Origin: Neosynechococcus sphagnicola sy1
Lineage (GTDB): Bacteria > Cyanobacteriota > Cyanobacteriia > Neosynechococcales > Neosynechococcaceae
Assembly: GCF_000775285.1 (NCBI RefSeq)
Contig: NZ_JJML01000017.1
Coordinates: 106,131-170,130, forward strand
Direction: 5' to 3'
DNA length: 64,000 nt
The notes below the pieces were generated by a model. It saw nothing but the letters and a program-made list of their open reading frames with translations, was not told the DNA's origin and searched no databases. Both the position numbers and the translations under genes were made by a program. Shown one piece after another: positions 9,743-18,857 of this stretch (positions are counted from its first letter, which is position 1; each line of letters starts with the position of its first letter).

Positions 9743-10690
9743 AAATTGCTGAGGGAGTCACTGACCTGATCTAATTGGGCAATCTCGTCTGGGTTAAGGC
9801 ACCATCCTAAAGCGCCAGCGTTTTCCCTGGCTTGTTTGGCATTCTTAGCCCCTGGGATGGGGAGGACGTTACCTTGGGCAATCAACCAATTGAGCGCCAC
9901 CTGAGCGGGGGTCTTTGTATACTTAGCAGCGAGTTCCTGCATCAGGGTCAACAGCGGCGAGATTTTGGCGATGCCGCTGCCACTGAACCGGGGGTCAATG
10001 CGTCTAGCTCCTTGTAAATGGGTGCGATCGCCCGTATATTTGCCACTCAGCAATCCCTGAGCTAGGGGACTGTAGGCCAAAATAGTCACATCCAGATCCC
10101 GTGCCATTTGCAAAATCCCATTGTGCTCAATTTGTCGCGTTAACAGGGAGTAGCACACTTGGTTGGCGGCGAGGGGAATCCCTTGAGCAGCCAGAAGCTC
10201 ATGGGCTTGCTGCATCTGTACCGCTGAGTAATTACTTACCCCCACGGCAGCAATCGTTCCCTCCTTGACTGCGGCGGCGAGGGTATTGAGCAAGGTGGTT
10301 TGACCCAGCAACCAATCAAAGGGCCAGTGAACCTGATAGAGCATTACTTGGTTGACTTGGAGGCGGCGCAGACTGGCAGTAAGGGCCTCAGTCACTGCTG
10401 TGGCCGTGAAGCGCCAGGGGAGTGGAAAATACTTCGTTGCAATCAAAACAGGCAAGTCCGTTTGCTGCATGAACTGCCCCAGCAGCGATTCTGACTCACC
10501 AAAGCCATAGATTTCTGCTGTGTCAAAAAAACTTCACCCCGGAGGCCACTGCTGCCTCAAAAGCTGCTTTCACATCCGCAGCGCCGAAATCTTTCCCGTA
10601 CCCCCAGAACAGAGTATCCCCCCAAGCCCACGTACCGATACCGAGGGCTGGAACCTGAATCCCGGTTGTTCCCAGCGTGATGATTTGCAC
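9739..10690 (-). CDS. aldo/keto reductase, interrupted by a frameshift at an A7 run
   Basis: A (beta/alpha)8 NADPH-dependent oxidoreductase. From the GTG at 10690 the first frame reads QIITLGTTGIQVPALGIGTWAWGD...AAFEAAVASGVKFF and then hits a stop at 10525-10531. Removing one A from the A7 run (T7 on the coding strand) restores FFDTAEIYGFGESESLLGQF, which contains the catalytic Asp and Tyr of the DTAxxYG motif. The long second frame carries LIATKYFPLPW (catalytic Lys), YQVHWPFDW (His) and the C-terminal NADP-binding IPGAKNAKQARENAGALGW. The joined protein is 316 residues, normal for the family. Substrate is unknown. The indel sits in a homopolymer and is probably a sequencing error. The 3' end overlaps the repeat-protein gene by 4 bp, convergently. 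Confidence 0.88.
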
Positions 10691-10741
10691 TGTTGTTCTG
10701 CGATCAGTTTACCTTTTTAGTCTAATGTTGCGGTTTTGGGG

Positions 10742-10770
10742 TTTGCAGCACCACCCTGAATCCTTATAAT
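10742..10770 (+). promoter_or_regulatory. sigma-70-type promoter of the RlpA gene
   Basis: A perfect -10 hexamer TATAAT at 10765-10770 is preceded, with a 17-bp spacer, by TTTGCA at 10742-10747 (four of six matches to TTGACA). Transcription would begin near 10777, which rules out the upstream ATG at 10769 as the RlpA start and favours the ATG at 10850. Confidence 0.6.
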
Positions 10771-10849
10771 GACGGGGAATCAAAACCAGAGCCAAGATGC
10801 TGTGGATCAGGCTCTGGTTAACCATTGCGCAATTTTAGGATGTTGTGAG

Positions 10850-11227
10850 ATGTTAAACCCATGTTCCTGGTACCAGATCCTGGGGGGAATGATGCTAGTT
10901 ACTGCCACCCTCGGCATGCCCCAACTTGGACAAGCAGAACCGTTACAGGGACTTGCCTCCTGGTATGGTAGTGGCTTTGGAGGTGGGTACACCGCCAGCG
11001 GAGAACCCTTTAATGCCAAAGCTTTAACCGCCGCCCATCGCAGCTTGCCCTTTGGAACTCAGGTGCGGGTTACCAATCTCGATAATGGTCGTTCTGTGAT
11101 TGTCACCATCAACGATCGACTGGGTCATGGAGGCCGCGTCATCGATCTGTCGGCGGGTGCTGCCTATGCCCTGGATATGGTTCGAGCTGGGATTGCTCAG
11201 GTCAGACTTGATGTTCTCGGTCGGTAA
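10850..11227 (+). CDS. septal ring lytic transglycosylase RlpA family protein
   Basis: A small secreted double-psi beta-barrel protein of the RlpA family (peptidoglycan-associated). From the preferred start, an N-terminal hydrophobic signal (WYQILGGMMLVTATLGMPQLGQA) leads into the domain: GLASWYGSGFGGGYTASGEPFNAKALTAAHRSLPFGTQVRVTNLDNGRSVIVTINDRL...VIDLSAGAAYALDM. This contains the conserved ASWYG, TASGE, AAHRSLPFGT, NDRG-like (NDRL) and DLS motifs, including the catalytic Asp of NDR. It lacks the SPOR domain of E. coli RlpA and is about 125 residues, as in many cyanobacterial homologues. The longer frame starting at 10769 is rejected because that ATG lies inside the TATAAT box. Confidence 0.88.
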   Translation: MLNPCSWYQILGGMMLVTATLGMPQLGQAEPLQGLASWYGSGFGGGYTASGEPFNAKALTAAHRSLPFGTQVRVTNLDNGRSVIVTINDRLGHGGRVIDLSAGAAYALDMVRAGIAQVRLDVLGR

Positions 11228-11235
11228 TCCTAGTC

Positions 11236-12036
11236 CTAGGGATCGGAGGTGGAAGACCGACCGAGAAAAGGCGTCAGGTAGGCAACCAACGCCCCGATGG
11301 CAAATCCAGCGGTGTTACGAAACAGGGGCAACCACTCGGTAGTTCGGGACACCACTGGGCCAATGCCGAAGACAACAAATAACATCCCCCACAGGGGGGC
11401 AAAAATCAGGGCCCACTGCCAAGCAAAGAACTGTCCTTCCTGGCGAGGCTGAGCGGCAAAGCCCAACACCAGTCCCCCGATCACTGAGGTGATCAGGGTG
11501 AGAATCCACTGTTCGCGGGGTAATCCGGGGACAACCCGGCATCCCCCTTGCCGCAGACAGGATTCCAGGGACGAGATCGCCGCTAAAATCGCCTGGTCTT
11601 CCCCATGTTCGCGGACAAAAAATTGATTACCGAAGCGGGTCTGGAGTTCAATCCAGAAGGTGCGAGGTAGGAGTGGATAGACGGCATCTCCAACACTAAA
11701 GTTGAGAATATTGCCCCCTCGGGCATCAGCGACCAGAAGTACACTCTTATGATCCAAGCCCCAGAACTCCTTCACAGCAATCCCAGGGGTGCGATCAAAT
11801 TGGGTGAGCACCCGTAACTTCCAGCCAGTTTCAGCTTCAAAGGTAGCTAAATCCTCAACCAGGGCCGACTCTTGAATACTGGTTAGGGACTTGGCTAAAT
11901 CAACAACCGGGGTGGGTTCTGCTGGTAGGAGGTTTGGGTTATTCAATGCCCACCCAGGGGAGGCCGCCAGGGAAGTGGCAAGAACAAGCACCAACGTAAC
12001 TAGAATGACCCAAGCACTTTGACGAAACTGCTGCAT
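11236..12036 (-). CDS. TPM-domain (Psb32-like) membrane protein
   Basis: Starting at the ATG at 12036, a signal/anchor segment (QSAWVILVTLVLVLATSLAASPGWA) precedes a TPM domain (about residues 40-180): PVVDLAKSLTSIQESALVEDLATFEAETGWKLRVLTQFDRTPG...SVLLVADARGGNILNFSVGDAVYPLL. Two or three transmembrane helices follow at the C-terminus. Cyanobacterial proteins of this kind include Psb32, linked to photosystem II protection and repair, but the family also has other members and I cannot separate them by eye. The reading frame extends upstream to 12171, but that part is polar with no RBS, so it was excluded. The gene is convergent with RlpA, with an 8-bp gap. Confidence 0.8.
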   Translation of the reverse strand: MQQFRQSAWVILVTLVLVLATSLAASPGWALNNPNLLPAEPTPVVDLAKSLTSIQESALVEDLATFEAETGWKLRVLTQFDRTPGIAVKEFWGLDHKSVLLVADARGGNILNFSVGDAVYPLLPRTFWIELQTRFGNQFFVREHGEDQAILAAISSLESCLRQGGCRVVPGLPREQWILTLITSVIGGLVLGFAAQPRQEGQFFAWQWALIFAPLWGMLFVVFGIGPVVSRTTEWLPLFRNTAGFAIGALVAYLTPFLGRSSTSDP

Positions 12037-12267
12037 TGGAGGTACGAGTAAGAATTTTAACGAACCAGACATTCCTGAGGCAGATGTCGGGACGAACACA
12101 CCAGCCTCATAAACGTCACTTTTCTTTACATTTCTGTCTTTAGGATCAATCCTACGGATTCTTGGCCCCAACCGTCAACCTACTCATCCGTTGTCGACTC
12201 TGAGGAGATGGTTAAAGCGGTTGAAGGGGGCTTTTTTTGACGAGTCAAGAATTTGTCGGGCCGATCC

Positions 12268-13317
12268 TCACTCCTGTTGTAGTTTTTGGATGGCGGCTTG
12301 GGCTGCCTGATAATCTTCAGTCTGCCCCTGTTGTTGGTAGAGAGCCGCTGCTTTTTGCAGATCCGTCAGGGCACCCGACTTGTCTTTTAAGTCTGCACGC
12401 ACTGTTCCCCGTGCTAGGTAGGCATCGGCATAGTCAGGATTCAAGTCAATCGCCTGGTCGAAGTCGGCCATTGCCGCCTTTTTATCGTCGATGTCATAGC
12501 GCACCAATCCTCGATGGTGGTAAGCAAGGGGGTCTTTAGGGCTGAGTTGAATCGCCTCAGAGAAATCCTCCATTGCTCCCTGATAGTTGCTGAGTTGGGA
12601 GCGAATTAAACCCCGGTTAATGTAGGCCTGGACAAATTTAGGATTGAGCTTCAGAGTTTCACTCAAATCGGCGATCGCCCCTGCCCGGTCACCCAGCTTC
12701 ATCCGCACTGCGCCCCGATTGTAGTAAGCATCGGCAAAGGTTGGATCAACTTCCACGGCGCGATTAAAATCTGCCAGGGCTGCTTGATTCTCACCCAGTT
12801 CAGCTTTGACCAAGGCTCGATTGGTGTATGCCAGGGCATCTTTAGGACGCAATTCAATAATTTGATTTAAGTCAGCGATCGCCCCTTGGGGATCTCCAGC
12901 ATCGTAACGTGCCTTTCCCCGACTGGTATAAGCCTTGGTATCTTTGGGATTGATCTGAATTGCTTGGGTGAAGTCTTCCATTGCTCCCCGGAGATCACCT
13001 AATTCATAACGGGCAAGGCCACGGTTGTAATAGGCACTGGCATTGCGGGCATCCTGTTGAATGGCCTCGGTGAAGTCGGCGATCGCCCCTTGGCTATTGC
13101 CTTGTTTAAGTTTTTCCACTCCCTGATCAATCAAACGCTGCACATGACCCTCAGCGAGTAGGGTTGGCAGGGGAAGGGTTCCATCTGTCACCCTCCTGGG
13201 ATTGGTAGTCAGGGTCAGTGCCATCCCAGGGAAGATCAGCAAAATATTCAGGCAACTGGCAAGGAGGATGCGCTGCCCGGATCGGGCGAGGGTGTGATCG
13301 ATCCATCTGATAAGCAT
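12268..13317 (-). CDS. exported tetratricopeptide-repeat protein
   Basis: A 349-residue protein with an N-terminal hydrophobic signal (about residues 17-36, ILLASCLNILLIFPGMAL) followed by an almost unbroken array of about eight 34-residue TPR units. Each is built on the pattern A-x-x-Y-x-N-R-G-x-x-x-x-x-L-G-D-x-x-G-A-I-x-D-F-x-x-A-I-x-L-x-P (for example NASAYYNRGLARYELGDLRGAMEDF and DALAYTNRALVKAELGENQAALADF). The array forms a superhelical protein-binding scaffold. It is probably periplasmic or membrane-anchored. No enzymatic domain is present and no partner is evident from the neighbours. The unit ending in LARGTVRADLKDKSGALTDL is followed by a short Gln-rich tail. Confidence 0.85.
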   Translation of the reverse strand: MLIRWIDHTLARSGQRILLASCLNILLIFPGMALTLTTNPRRVTDGTLPLPTLLAEGHVQRLIDQGVEKLKQGNSQGAIADFTEAIQQDARNASAYYNRGLARYELGDLRGAMEDFTQAIQINPKDTKAYTSRGKARYDAGDPQGAIADLNQIIELRPKDALAYTNRALVKAELGENQAALADFNRAVEVDPTFADAYYNRGAVRMKLGDRAGAIADLSETLKLNPKFVQAYINRGLIRSQLSNYQGAMEDFSEAIQLSPKDPLAYHHRGLVRYDIDDKKAAMADFDQAIDLNPDYADAYLARGTVRADLKDKSGALTDLQKAAALYQQQGQTEDYQAAQAAIQKLQQE

Positions 13318-13530
13318 GTTAATCGTGGGAGATTGCCCGATCCTTAAGGGTGACTGAGGTCACTGCTTTGATTGTACAGATTGGGCTTGCTAGCTGTAGC
13401 AAATCTAATGGCGGGTAGCCGCTGTTGATTGATGACATCTTGCCCAGAGATCCATCCACCAGTGAACCCCGGTCGTAGCTCTACCGTCTTTAAAGATATG
13501 AAGGATTCATCGCCGGGAGAGGAACCGCCC

Positions 13531-14130
13531 ATGATGGCTACATCGCCGGATGTGTTTGCCAATGTTCAATCCGATCGCCAAGATGCGGCCTTGGATCTCG
13601 ATAGTTCCCTGATCCAGCATTGCTTGCAGGGAGATCGCCATAGTTTTCGGCAGCTCTATCGCCGCCATCAACAGCGGGTACGCTCTATCCTCTACCAACT
13701 ATGCGGTGCTGCCTGCCTGGATGACTTGGTGCAGGACGTGTTTTTCAAAGCCTGGAAGGGTCTCCCCCACCTCCAGCAAACCGCCAAATTCTCGACCTGG
13801 TTGTATCGCATTGCCTGGAATGTCGCCTCTGATCAGCGCAAAGCCTTGGCCAAAGGGCGGCTGCATCTCCAGCAGGTAGCCCATCATACACCGACCCACC
13901 ACAGCGACCCCACCTTGCTCCATCTCCACTACCAAGATCTGGTGCAACGCGGACTCGATCATCTCAGCTTTGAACATCGCACCGTGCTGATCCTCCACGA
14001 TCTCCAAGAAATGCCTCAGAAGGAGGTGGCCACCATCCTCCGTATCCCCATCGGTACGGTTAAATCCCGCCTCTTCCACGCCCGTGCAGCCATTCGCCAG
14101 TTTTTGCAGCAACAAGGAGTTCACTTATGA
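13531..14130 (+). CDS. ECF-type RNA polymerase sigma factor
   Basis: About 199 residues from ATG 13531, which is preceded by GAGAGGA at good spacing; the frame is open upstream to 13429. Region 2 is visible as RDRHSFRQLYRRHQQRVRSILYQL...CLDDLVQDVFFKAWKGL, with the core-binding DLVQDVFxKAW motif and FSTWLYRIAWNVASDQRKA. Region 4 follows, with the helix-turn-helix HRTVLILHDLQEMPQKEVATILRIPIGTVKSRLFHARAAIRQFL. There is no region 1 or 3, as expected for group 4 (ECF) factors. It overlaps the next gene by four bases (ATGA) and shares an operon with a probable anti-sigma factor and a Spy/CpxP-like protein, so an envelope-stress role similar to cyanobacterial SigG is likely (inference). Confidence 0.9.
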   Translation: MMATSPDVFANVQSDRQDAALDLDSSLIQHCLQGDRHSFRQLYRRHQQRVRSILYQLCGAACLDDLVQDVFFKAWKGLPHLQQTAKFSTWLYRIAWNVASDQRKALAKGRLHLQQVAHHTPTHHSDPTLLHLHYQDLVQRGLDHLSFEHRTVLILHDLQEMPQKEVATILRIPIGTVKSRLFHARAAIRQFLQQQGVHL

Positions 14131-14501
14131 ACCAATTCCCGACATCGGAGGATGACTCTGAAGTCCCCACCCCTGGTTGCTTCTGGGAAAACTCGCCCCC
14201 AGAGGATAGCCAACTAGAGAGATTTCTGCGACAACATGCTCCTGCTCCTCCTGTTGCTGCCTCCCATCTAGAAGCAGATCTGATACAGCGGATTATAACG
14301 GCCTCCCCTACGCCCCAGCAGCGGTGGCGATGGTATTCTGTTTGGGTTGTTTCCCCCTTAATGGCTGCGAGCCTGCTGATTGCCTGGGCAGGCGATCGCT
14401 GGTTAAGACCCACCCCCGCTAGTACCACGGAGGTCGTGAGGCTAGAAGCTTTTCTAGAAACCAGCTGGGATGGTGTTGTCTACGGTGGCAGTGATTTCTA
14501 G
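14127..14501 (+). CDS. probable membrane-bound anti-sigma factor
   Basis: A 124-residue single-pass membrane protein. The N-terminal cytoplasmic part (1-70) is acidic and helical (EDSQLERFLRQHAPAPPVAASHLEADLIQRIITAS); a transmembrane helix follows at about 72-90 (WVVSPLMAASLLIAWAG) and then a short periplasmic tail. Its ATG overlaps the stop of the ECF sigma gene, and AAGGAG lies 8 bases upstream within the sigma gene. No zinc-binding HxxxCxxC motif is present, so it is not a ZAS-type anti-sigma factor. The assignment rests on coupling, size and topology, not on a recognised domain. Confidence 0.65.
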   Translation: MNQFPTSEDDSEVPTPGCFWENSPPEDSQLERFLRQHAPAPPVAASHLEADLIQRIITASPTPQQRWRWYSVWVVSPLMAASLLIAWAGDRWLRPTPASTTEVVRLEAFLETSWDGVVYGGSDF

Positions 14502-14570
14502 TCGGAACCACCCGTTGCGGTTGTAGCTATGAGCAATTACAGATACTTGTATCAAGGAGTTGAGGAATTC

Positions 14571-15122
14571 ATGTCTGTGTTGACACGCTTGAGTTTGGTG
14601 ATGCTTCCGGCCCTGCTGTCCTGCGGTGGAACCGTGCTGTTGGCCGCGCAATCTCCGGCTCTAACCGCACAGGAGCCTGCAAAACCCCTCCTCTTAGCTC
14701 AGAATTCCCAACCCGCGCGCAGAATGCCAGGTTGGCTCCGCACCCTCAACCTCAATCCCGATCAGATGCAACAAATGCAGTCTGTACTCCGGCAATACAA
14801 ACCTCAGATGTCTGAGAGGATGCAGGCGTTGCAGCAAGCCCAGGCGGAGTTGCAAAGTCTCATGGCAGGTACTGCCTCCGATAGTCAGGTGCGGGATAAA
14901 TATCATCAGATAGAAACCCTGCGGCAGCAACTGGCCAGCCTGCGCTTTGAGAGCACCCTCGCCATTCGTCGCCTCCTCACCCCGGAACAACGACGGCTGC
15001 TGGCTGACCAGATAAACCGCCAACGACAGGAACGGCAGCGTCCTATGAATTCAGGGAATTCTAATGGGACGCCCGATCAACGTCCCATGAATCCAGGCAT
15101 GCTCCCAGATCCAGCTTTTTAG
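14571..15122 (+). CDS. Spy/CpxP-like periplasmic protein
   Basis: The ATG at 14571 has GAGG seven bases upstream and starts a signal peptide (LSLVMLPALLSCGGTVLLAAQ). The mature part is helical: LRTLNLNPDQMQQMQSVLRQYKPQMSERMQALQQAQAELQSLM...LRFESTLAIRRLLTPEQRRLLADQ. The two LNxxQxQ and LTPEQRxxL motifs are typical of the LTXXQ family that includes the CpxP and Spy chaperones and the CnrX/ZraP-like metal sensors. The tail is Pro/Asn-rich (RPMNSGNSNGTPDQRPMNPG). In this operon it could be the periplasmic stress sensor or a chaperone target of the ECF sigma factor. A cysteine (SCGG) sits at the end of the signal region and might act as a lipobox, though the fit is imperfect. Confidence 0.78.
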   Translation: MSVLTRLSLVMLPALLSCGGTVLLAAQSPALTAQEPAKPLLLAQNSQPARRMPGWLRTLNLNPDQMQQMQSVLRQYKPQMSERMQALQQAQAELQSLMAGTASDSQVRDKYHQIETLRQQLASLRFESTLAIRRLLTPEQRRLLADQINRQRQERQRPMNSGNSNGTPDQRPMNPGMLPDPAF

Positions 15123-15175
15123 CGATATCTCCCCATCAAGCTGTTCGCCCCATCCCATCTGAAGGTAACTGCTCC

Positions 15176-16736
15176 ATGATCCGTCCTCAGTTCTGGGTGC
15201 TATCCCTCGCTTTATGGCTCACCTTCCCCTCTCCCAGCCAGGGGGCCACCAGTTCCGATGCTAAGATTCTGCATCTGTTGAATCGCCTGAGTTTTGGCCC
15301 CCGACCTGGCGAAATTGTCCAAGTGAAGGCCATGGGAACTGAGCGCTACATTCAAATGCAGCTCTCGCCGCAGTCGATTCCAGACCCCCCCCGAGCTGAC
15401 GGCTCGGTTATCGCGCCTGGAAACTCTCTCGTTGAGTCCTGTGGCGATCGCCCAACAGTATCTCCCTCCACGTCCCCCTCAAGGCCAAAAGCCTGATCCT
15501 GAGGTCGTCAAGGCCGCAAAGCAGCGATATCGGATTCTCGTGGAGCAATCGGCTCAGTCAAGATTGTTACGAGCCAGCGAAAGTCCACGCCAACTCCAAG
15601 AGGTGATGGTGGACTTTTGGTTTAACCATTTCAATGTGTTTGCCAACAAGGGGCTGACCCGGCTGTGGGTGGGTTCCTACGAAGCCTCTGTGATCCGCCC
15701 CCAGTCTCTGGGAAACTTTCGCCAATTGCTCGGGGCCACCGCTCGTCACCCGGCCATGCTCTTTTACCTGGATAATTGGCTGAACACAGCCCCCGATAGC
15801 CCCGGAGCCCGCGGTCGCTTGAAGGGGTTGAATGAAAACTACGCCCGGGAGTTAATGGAACTCCATACCTTGGGGGTAAACGGTGGTTATACCCAGCAGG
15901 ATGTGGTCACCCTGGCACGAATTCTCACTGGCTGGGGACTGTGCCAGGACTTTGGCCGACAGCTGGCAGCGATCGCCGACCCGAGTGGGTTTTGCTTTGA
16001 TAGCCGCCGCCATGACTTCAGTGATAAGGTCTTTTTAGGGCAGCGGATCAAAGGCAGTGGCATTGCCGAAGGGGAGCAGGCTTTGGATATCCTGGCTCGT
16101 AGCCCGGCAACCGCTCACCATCTCAGCTACCAATTGGCTCAATATTTTGTTGCGGATCAACCCCCTGCGGCCCTAGTGGATCGTCTGGCTCAACGGTTTA
16201 TCGACACCCATGGCAATATTCAGGCTGTCTTAAACACTCTCTTCCACAGCCCAGAATTTTGGGACACCAAGTACTACAACGCCAAGTTCAAGACCCCATA
16301 TCAGTACGTCGTATCGGCTCTGCGAGCGACAGATGTATCGGTGCAGAATCTCCGTCCCATTTTGGGCACCCTGCAACAACTGGGGATGCCCCTCTATGGC
16401 TGCCAAACCCCTGACGGTTACAAAAACACTCAGGCTGCCTGGTTAAATCCCGATGCCATGACCCGCCGTCTCAGCTTTGCCACTGCCCTTGCCAGTGGTC
16501 GCCTGCCCTTGAACCAGGTGCCGGTTAATCCTGATACTCCTCTGCTTCCGACCCCTACGATGCCGCCAGCGATGGGGGTGCCAAGTCCCCAGTCCGGTCA
16601 GACCATTGACCCACAACAACTCCGCATTACCCTGGGTAACCCGTTCACGACCCAAACCCAGGCAGCGATCGCCAATAGTCCGGCATCCTTAAGAGCCGCA
16701 TTAATGTTGGGTAGTCCAGAATTTATGCGGCGCTGA
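15176..16736 (+). CDS. DUF1800 family protein, interrupted by a frameshift at a C8 run
   Basis: The first frame (15176-15496) has a signal peptide (FWVLSLALWLTFPSPSQGA) and the DUF1800 start LHLLNRLSFGPRPGEIVQVKAMGTERYIQMQLSPQSIPD. At the C8 run 15385-15392 one extra C breaks the frame; removing it gives DPPELTARLSRLETLSLSPVAIAQQY and continues into the second frame. The rest has the family signatures MVDFWFNHFNVFANKG, NENYARELMELHTLGVNGGYTQQDV, LARILTGWG and TPYQYVVSALRAT. The joined product is 519 residues, normal for the family. The function of DUF1800 is not established; it is nearly always paired with DUF1501, as here (34 bp downstream). The break is most likely a sequencing error. Confidence 0.88.
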
Positions 16737-16770
16737 TCCTGATCCCCTTCCCTCTCCCCACCCCTCTGCC

Positions 16771-17997
16771 ATGAACCGTCGTCACTTTCTCCAGCAAGCC
16801 GGACTTCTGACTGCCTCTAGCGTTTTCTCCATTGGACTGCATGGTTGGGCCTTGCGGACAGAGGCTGCCAGCCGCCAACGGTTGGTCGTTATTTTCCTGC
16901 GCGGTGCCGTCGATGGATTGAATGTCGTGGTTCCCTACCAGGAGTCTACCTACTACTCAGCCCGCCCTAACATTGCCATTCCCCAACCCGGAAAGCCAGA
17001 GGGTGCCTTGAATTTAGATGGGCAATTTGGGCTGCACCCAGCCTTGAACCCCCTGATGCCACTGTGGCAAAATCGGAGTCTAGCTTTTGTCCAAGCCTGT
17101 GGTTCACCGGACCCCACCCGTTCCCATTTTGATGCCCAAGACTATATGGAGACCGGCATCCTTGGTAACAAACGGGCAAGTGATGGCTGGATGAATCGGC
17201 TGTTACAAGTTTTACCTGATCACTCCCCCACCCAGGCTCTGAATTTAGGGGCGACGATGCCCCGGATTCTCACAGGTAAGATGCCAGTAGCCAATTTGCC
17301 CTTGGGGAAGGGAGCCATCAATACCCTCCCCTTAGATCGCCCCCAAGTGAGTAATGCCTTTGATCGCCTCTATAGTGGGAGTGATCCCCTGAGTCAGGCA
17401 TACCAAGAAGGCCAACGGGCGCGCAAAACCCTGCTAACGGATCTCAACTCGGAAATGATCATGGCCAATAATGGGGCACCCTTGCCCGATCAAGGGTTTA
17501 ACCAGGATATGCGGCGACTTGCCCACTTAATGGTCAGTGATGCCAGCATTCAGCTGGCATTTTTATCCCTGGGGGGTTGGGATACCCATGTGAATCAGGG
17601 CAGTAATAATGGGTTACTGGCAGGTCACCTTCGGGCATTGGGATCGGGACTGACCACCCTAGCGCAAGGACTTGGCTCTGTTTATCGAGAGACAGTGATC
17701 CTCGTAATCTCAGAATTTGGCCGCACTGTTCACGAGAATGGCAACAGGGGCACCGATCATGGGCATGGGAATGTCCTCTGGGCGATGGGAGGCCGTGTTC
17801 AGGGAGGCAAGGTTTATGGACAGTGGCCGGGACTCGCCACGGCACAGCTCTATGAAGGACGGGATTTAGCAGTGACCACTGACTTTCGTGATCCGATCGC
17901 CAGTGTCTTGACCCAACATCTGCACCTTGATCGCGGGAAAATCACCCAGATATTTCCAGGGTACACGCTGGCTCATCCTTTGGAACTGATAGGATAA
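16771..17997 (+). CDS. DUF1501 domain-containing Tat-exported protein
   Basis: A 408-residue protein starting MNRRHFLQQAGLLTASSVFSIGLHGWAL, a twin-arginine signal (NRRHFLQ). The body has the DUF1501 features: VVIFLRGAVDGLNVVVPYQES near the start, HPALNPLMPLWQN, FDAQDYMETG, LSLGGWDTHVNQG, VILVISEFGRTVHENGNRGTDHGHGNVLWAMGG and a C-terminal FRDPIASVLTQHL. The family belongs to the alkaline-phosphatase-like/sulfatase-like fold by sequence pattern (the metal-binding-like Asp/His residues in GRT...TDHG), but no substrate is known. It forms a typical pair with the upstream DUF1800 gene and overlaps the convergent chelatase gene by 25 bp. Confidence 0.9.
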   Translation: MNRRHFLQQAGLLTASSVFSIGLHGWALRTEAASRQRLVVIFLRGAVDGLNVVVPYQESTYYSARPNIAIPQPGKPEGALNLDGQFGLHPALNPLMPLWQNRSLAFVQACGSPDPTRSHFDAQDYMETGILGNKRASDGWMNRLLQVLPDHSPTQALNLGATMPRILTGKMPVANLPLGKGAINTLPLDRPQVSNAFDRLYSGSDPLSQAYQEGQRARKTLLTDLNSEMIMANNGAPLPDQGFNQDMRRLAHLMVSDASIQLAFLSLGGWDTHVNQGSNNGLLAGHLRALGSGLTTLAQGLGSVYRETVILVISEFGRTVHENGNRGTDHGHGNVLWAMGGRVQGGKVYGQWPGLATAQLYEGRDLAVTTDFRDPIASVLTQHLHLDRGKITQIFPGYTLAHPLELIG

Positions 17998-18827
17998 TCA
18001 GCTACTCCTAGCTGTTCTGCATCCCTGCTGGGGACTGACATATAATCCAGCATTAAGTTAGTTAATCCAGGATGAGCAGCCAATACCGGGGCTAGATGGA
18101 GTTTCACCCCTGGATGTTGCTGGGTGGTGAAGGCAGCGACTTGGGCAACCCCATCTGTAATCCCCCCGGCAAAAAATACGTAAGGTAATAAGCCAATGTC
18201 ATGATGTCCAGCTGCAATCAGGACGCTGAGTTGTGTTGACAAGTCCGGTGGCAGCGACCAGTAAGCTGCAAGGGTCTCCGATCGGCCTTTGACCAGCGAT
18301 CCTAGATGGGTTACCAATGCCTGAATTGCCTCCTGACTGCCAGATTGACGACTGCCATGGGCGATCAAAATCCAGGCGGTGGCAGTTGCTGGGTGCATCT
18401 GCTCCCTCAGAATCTGGAGCATCCCCCGATGACTCCCCAAATGCGGGGCAAGTTGAAGCTTTAAACGATTTCCCAGGGAAGCTTGGGCGATCGCTAACTC
18501 CCTAGGAATATCGTGCATCACATGCACCCCCGCCACTAAAAACAGCGGCACCACCAGCATCCGCTGACAACCCGACTGCAAGGATTGCTCCCCAAACTGC
18601 TGCACCTGGGCATGGAGGGGAAGGGGGTGACACTCAAGAACTGCGCCCTCAATCAGCGGTTCCCCCTCGGACGTTACACCTTGGGCCGCCGATAATTTAT
18701 GGGTTGCCGATAATTTATCCGTGCTCAGTCGCACCCTAACGGCTGCCAACAGTTGTTGCAGCGCTTGCGCCGACCGCGGATCACGACTGCCGTGGGCAAC
18801 GAACAGATAGGCAAGGTCAGAGGGCAA
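17973..18827 (-). CDS. sirohydrochlorin chelatase, CbiX/SirB family (two-domain)
   Basis: A 284-residue class II chelatase with two CbiX-like halves. The first begins YLFVAHGSRDPRSAQALQQLL with the metal-binding His of AHGSRD and a later VPLFLVAGVHVMHDIP motif; the second begins WILIAHGSRQSGSQEAIQAL and ends with LPYVFFAGGITDGVAQ. In cyanobacteria such proteins insert Fe or Co into sirohydrochlorin for siroheme or cobalamin. This window also holds sulfite reductase (siroheme-dependent) and cbiA, so either pathway fits. Between the halves of the first domain there is a short duplicated stretch (DKLSATHKLSAAQ) caused by an 18-bp direct repeat at 18688-18718. Confidence 0.83.
   Translation of the reverse strand: MPSDLAYLFVAHGSRDPRSAQALQQLLAAVRVRLSTDKLSATHKLSAAQGVTSEGEPLIEGAVLECHPLPLHAQVQQFGEQSLQSGCQRMLVVPLFLVAGVHVMHDIPRELAIAQASLGNRLKLQLAPHLGSHRGMLQILREQMHPATATAWILIAHGSRQSGSQEAIQALVTHLGSLVKGRSETLAAYWSLPPDLSTQLSVLIAAGHHDIGLLPYVFFAGGITDGVAQVAAFTTQQHPGVKLHLAPVLAAHPGLTNLMLDYMSVPSRDAEQLGVADYPISSKG
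18688..18718. repeat. 13-bp direct repeat GCCGATAATTTAT at 18-bp period, inside the chelatase gene
   Basis: Two identical copies, 18688-18700 and 18706-18718, in frame with the coding region. They encode the duplicated KLSA-T/A residues in a predicted surface loop, consistent with a recent slippage duplication. Confidence 0.8.
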
Positions 18828-18857
18828 AACAGAGACTCAAAGGAGAGGAGCGTTACC

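Noticed and set aside
10769..10849. Upstream start at 10769 for the RlpA gene
   Set aside because: The ATG overlaps a TATAAT box; the signal peptide starts at 10850.
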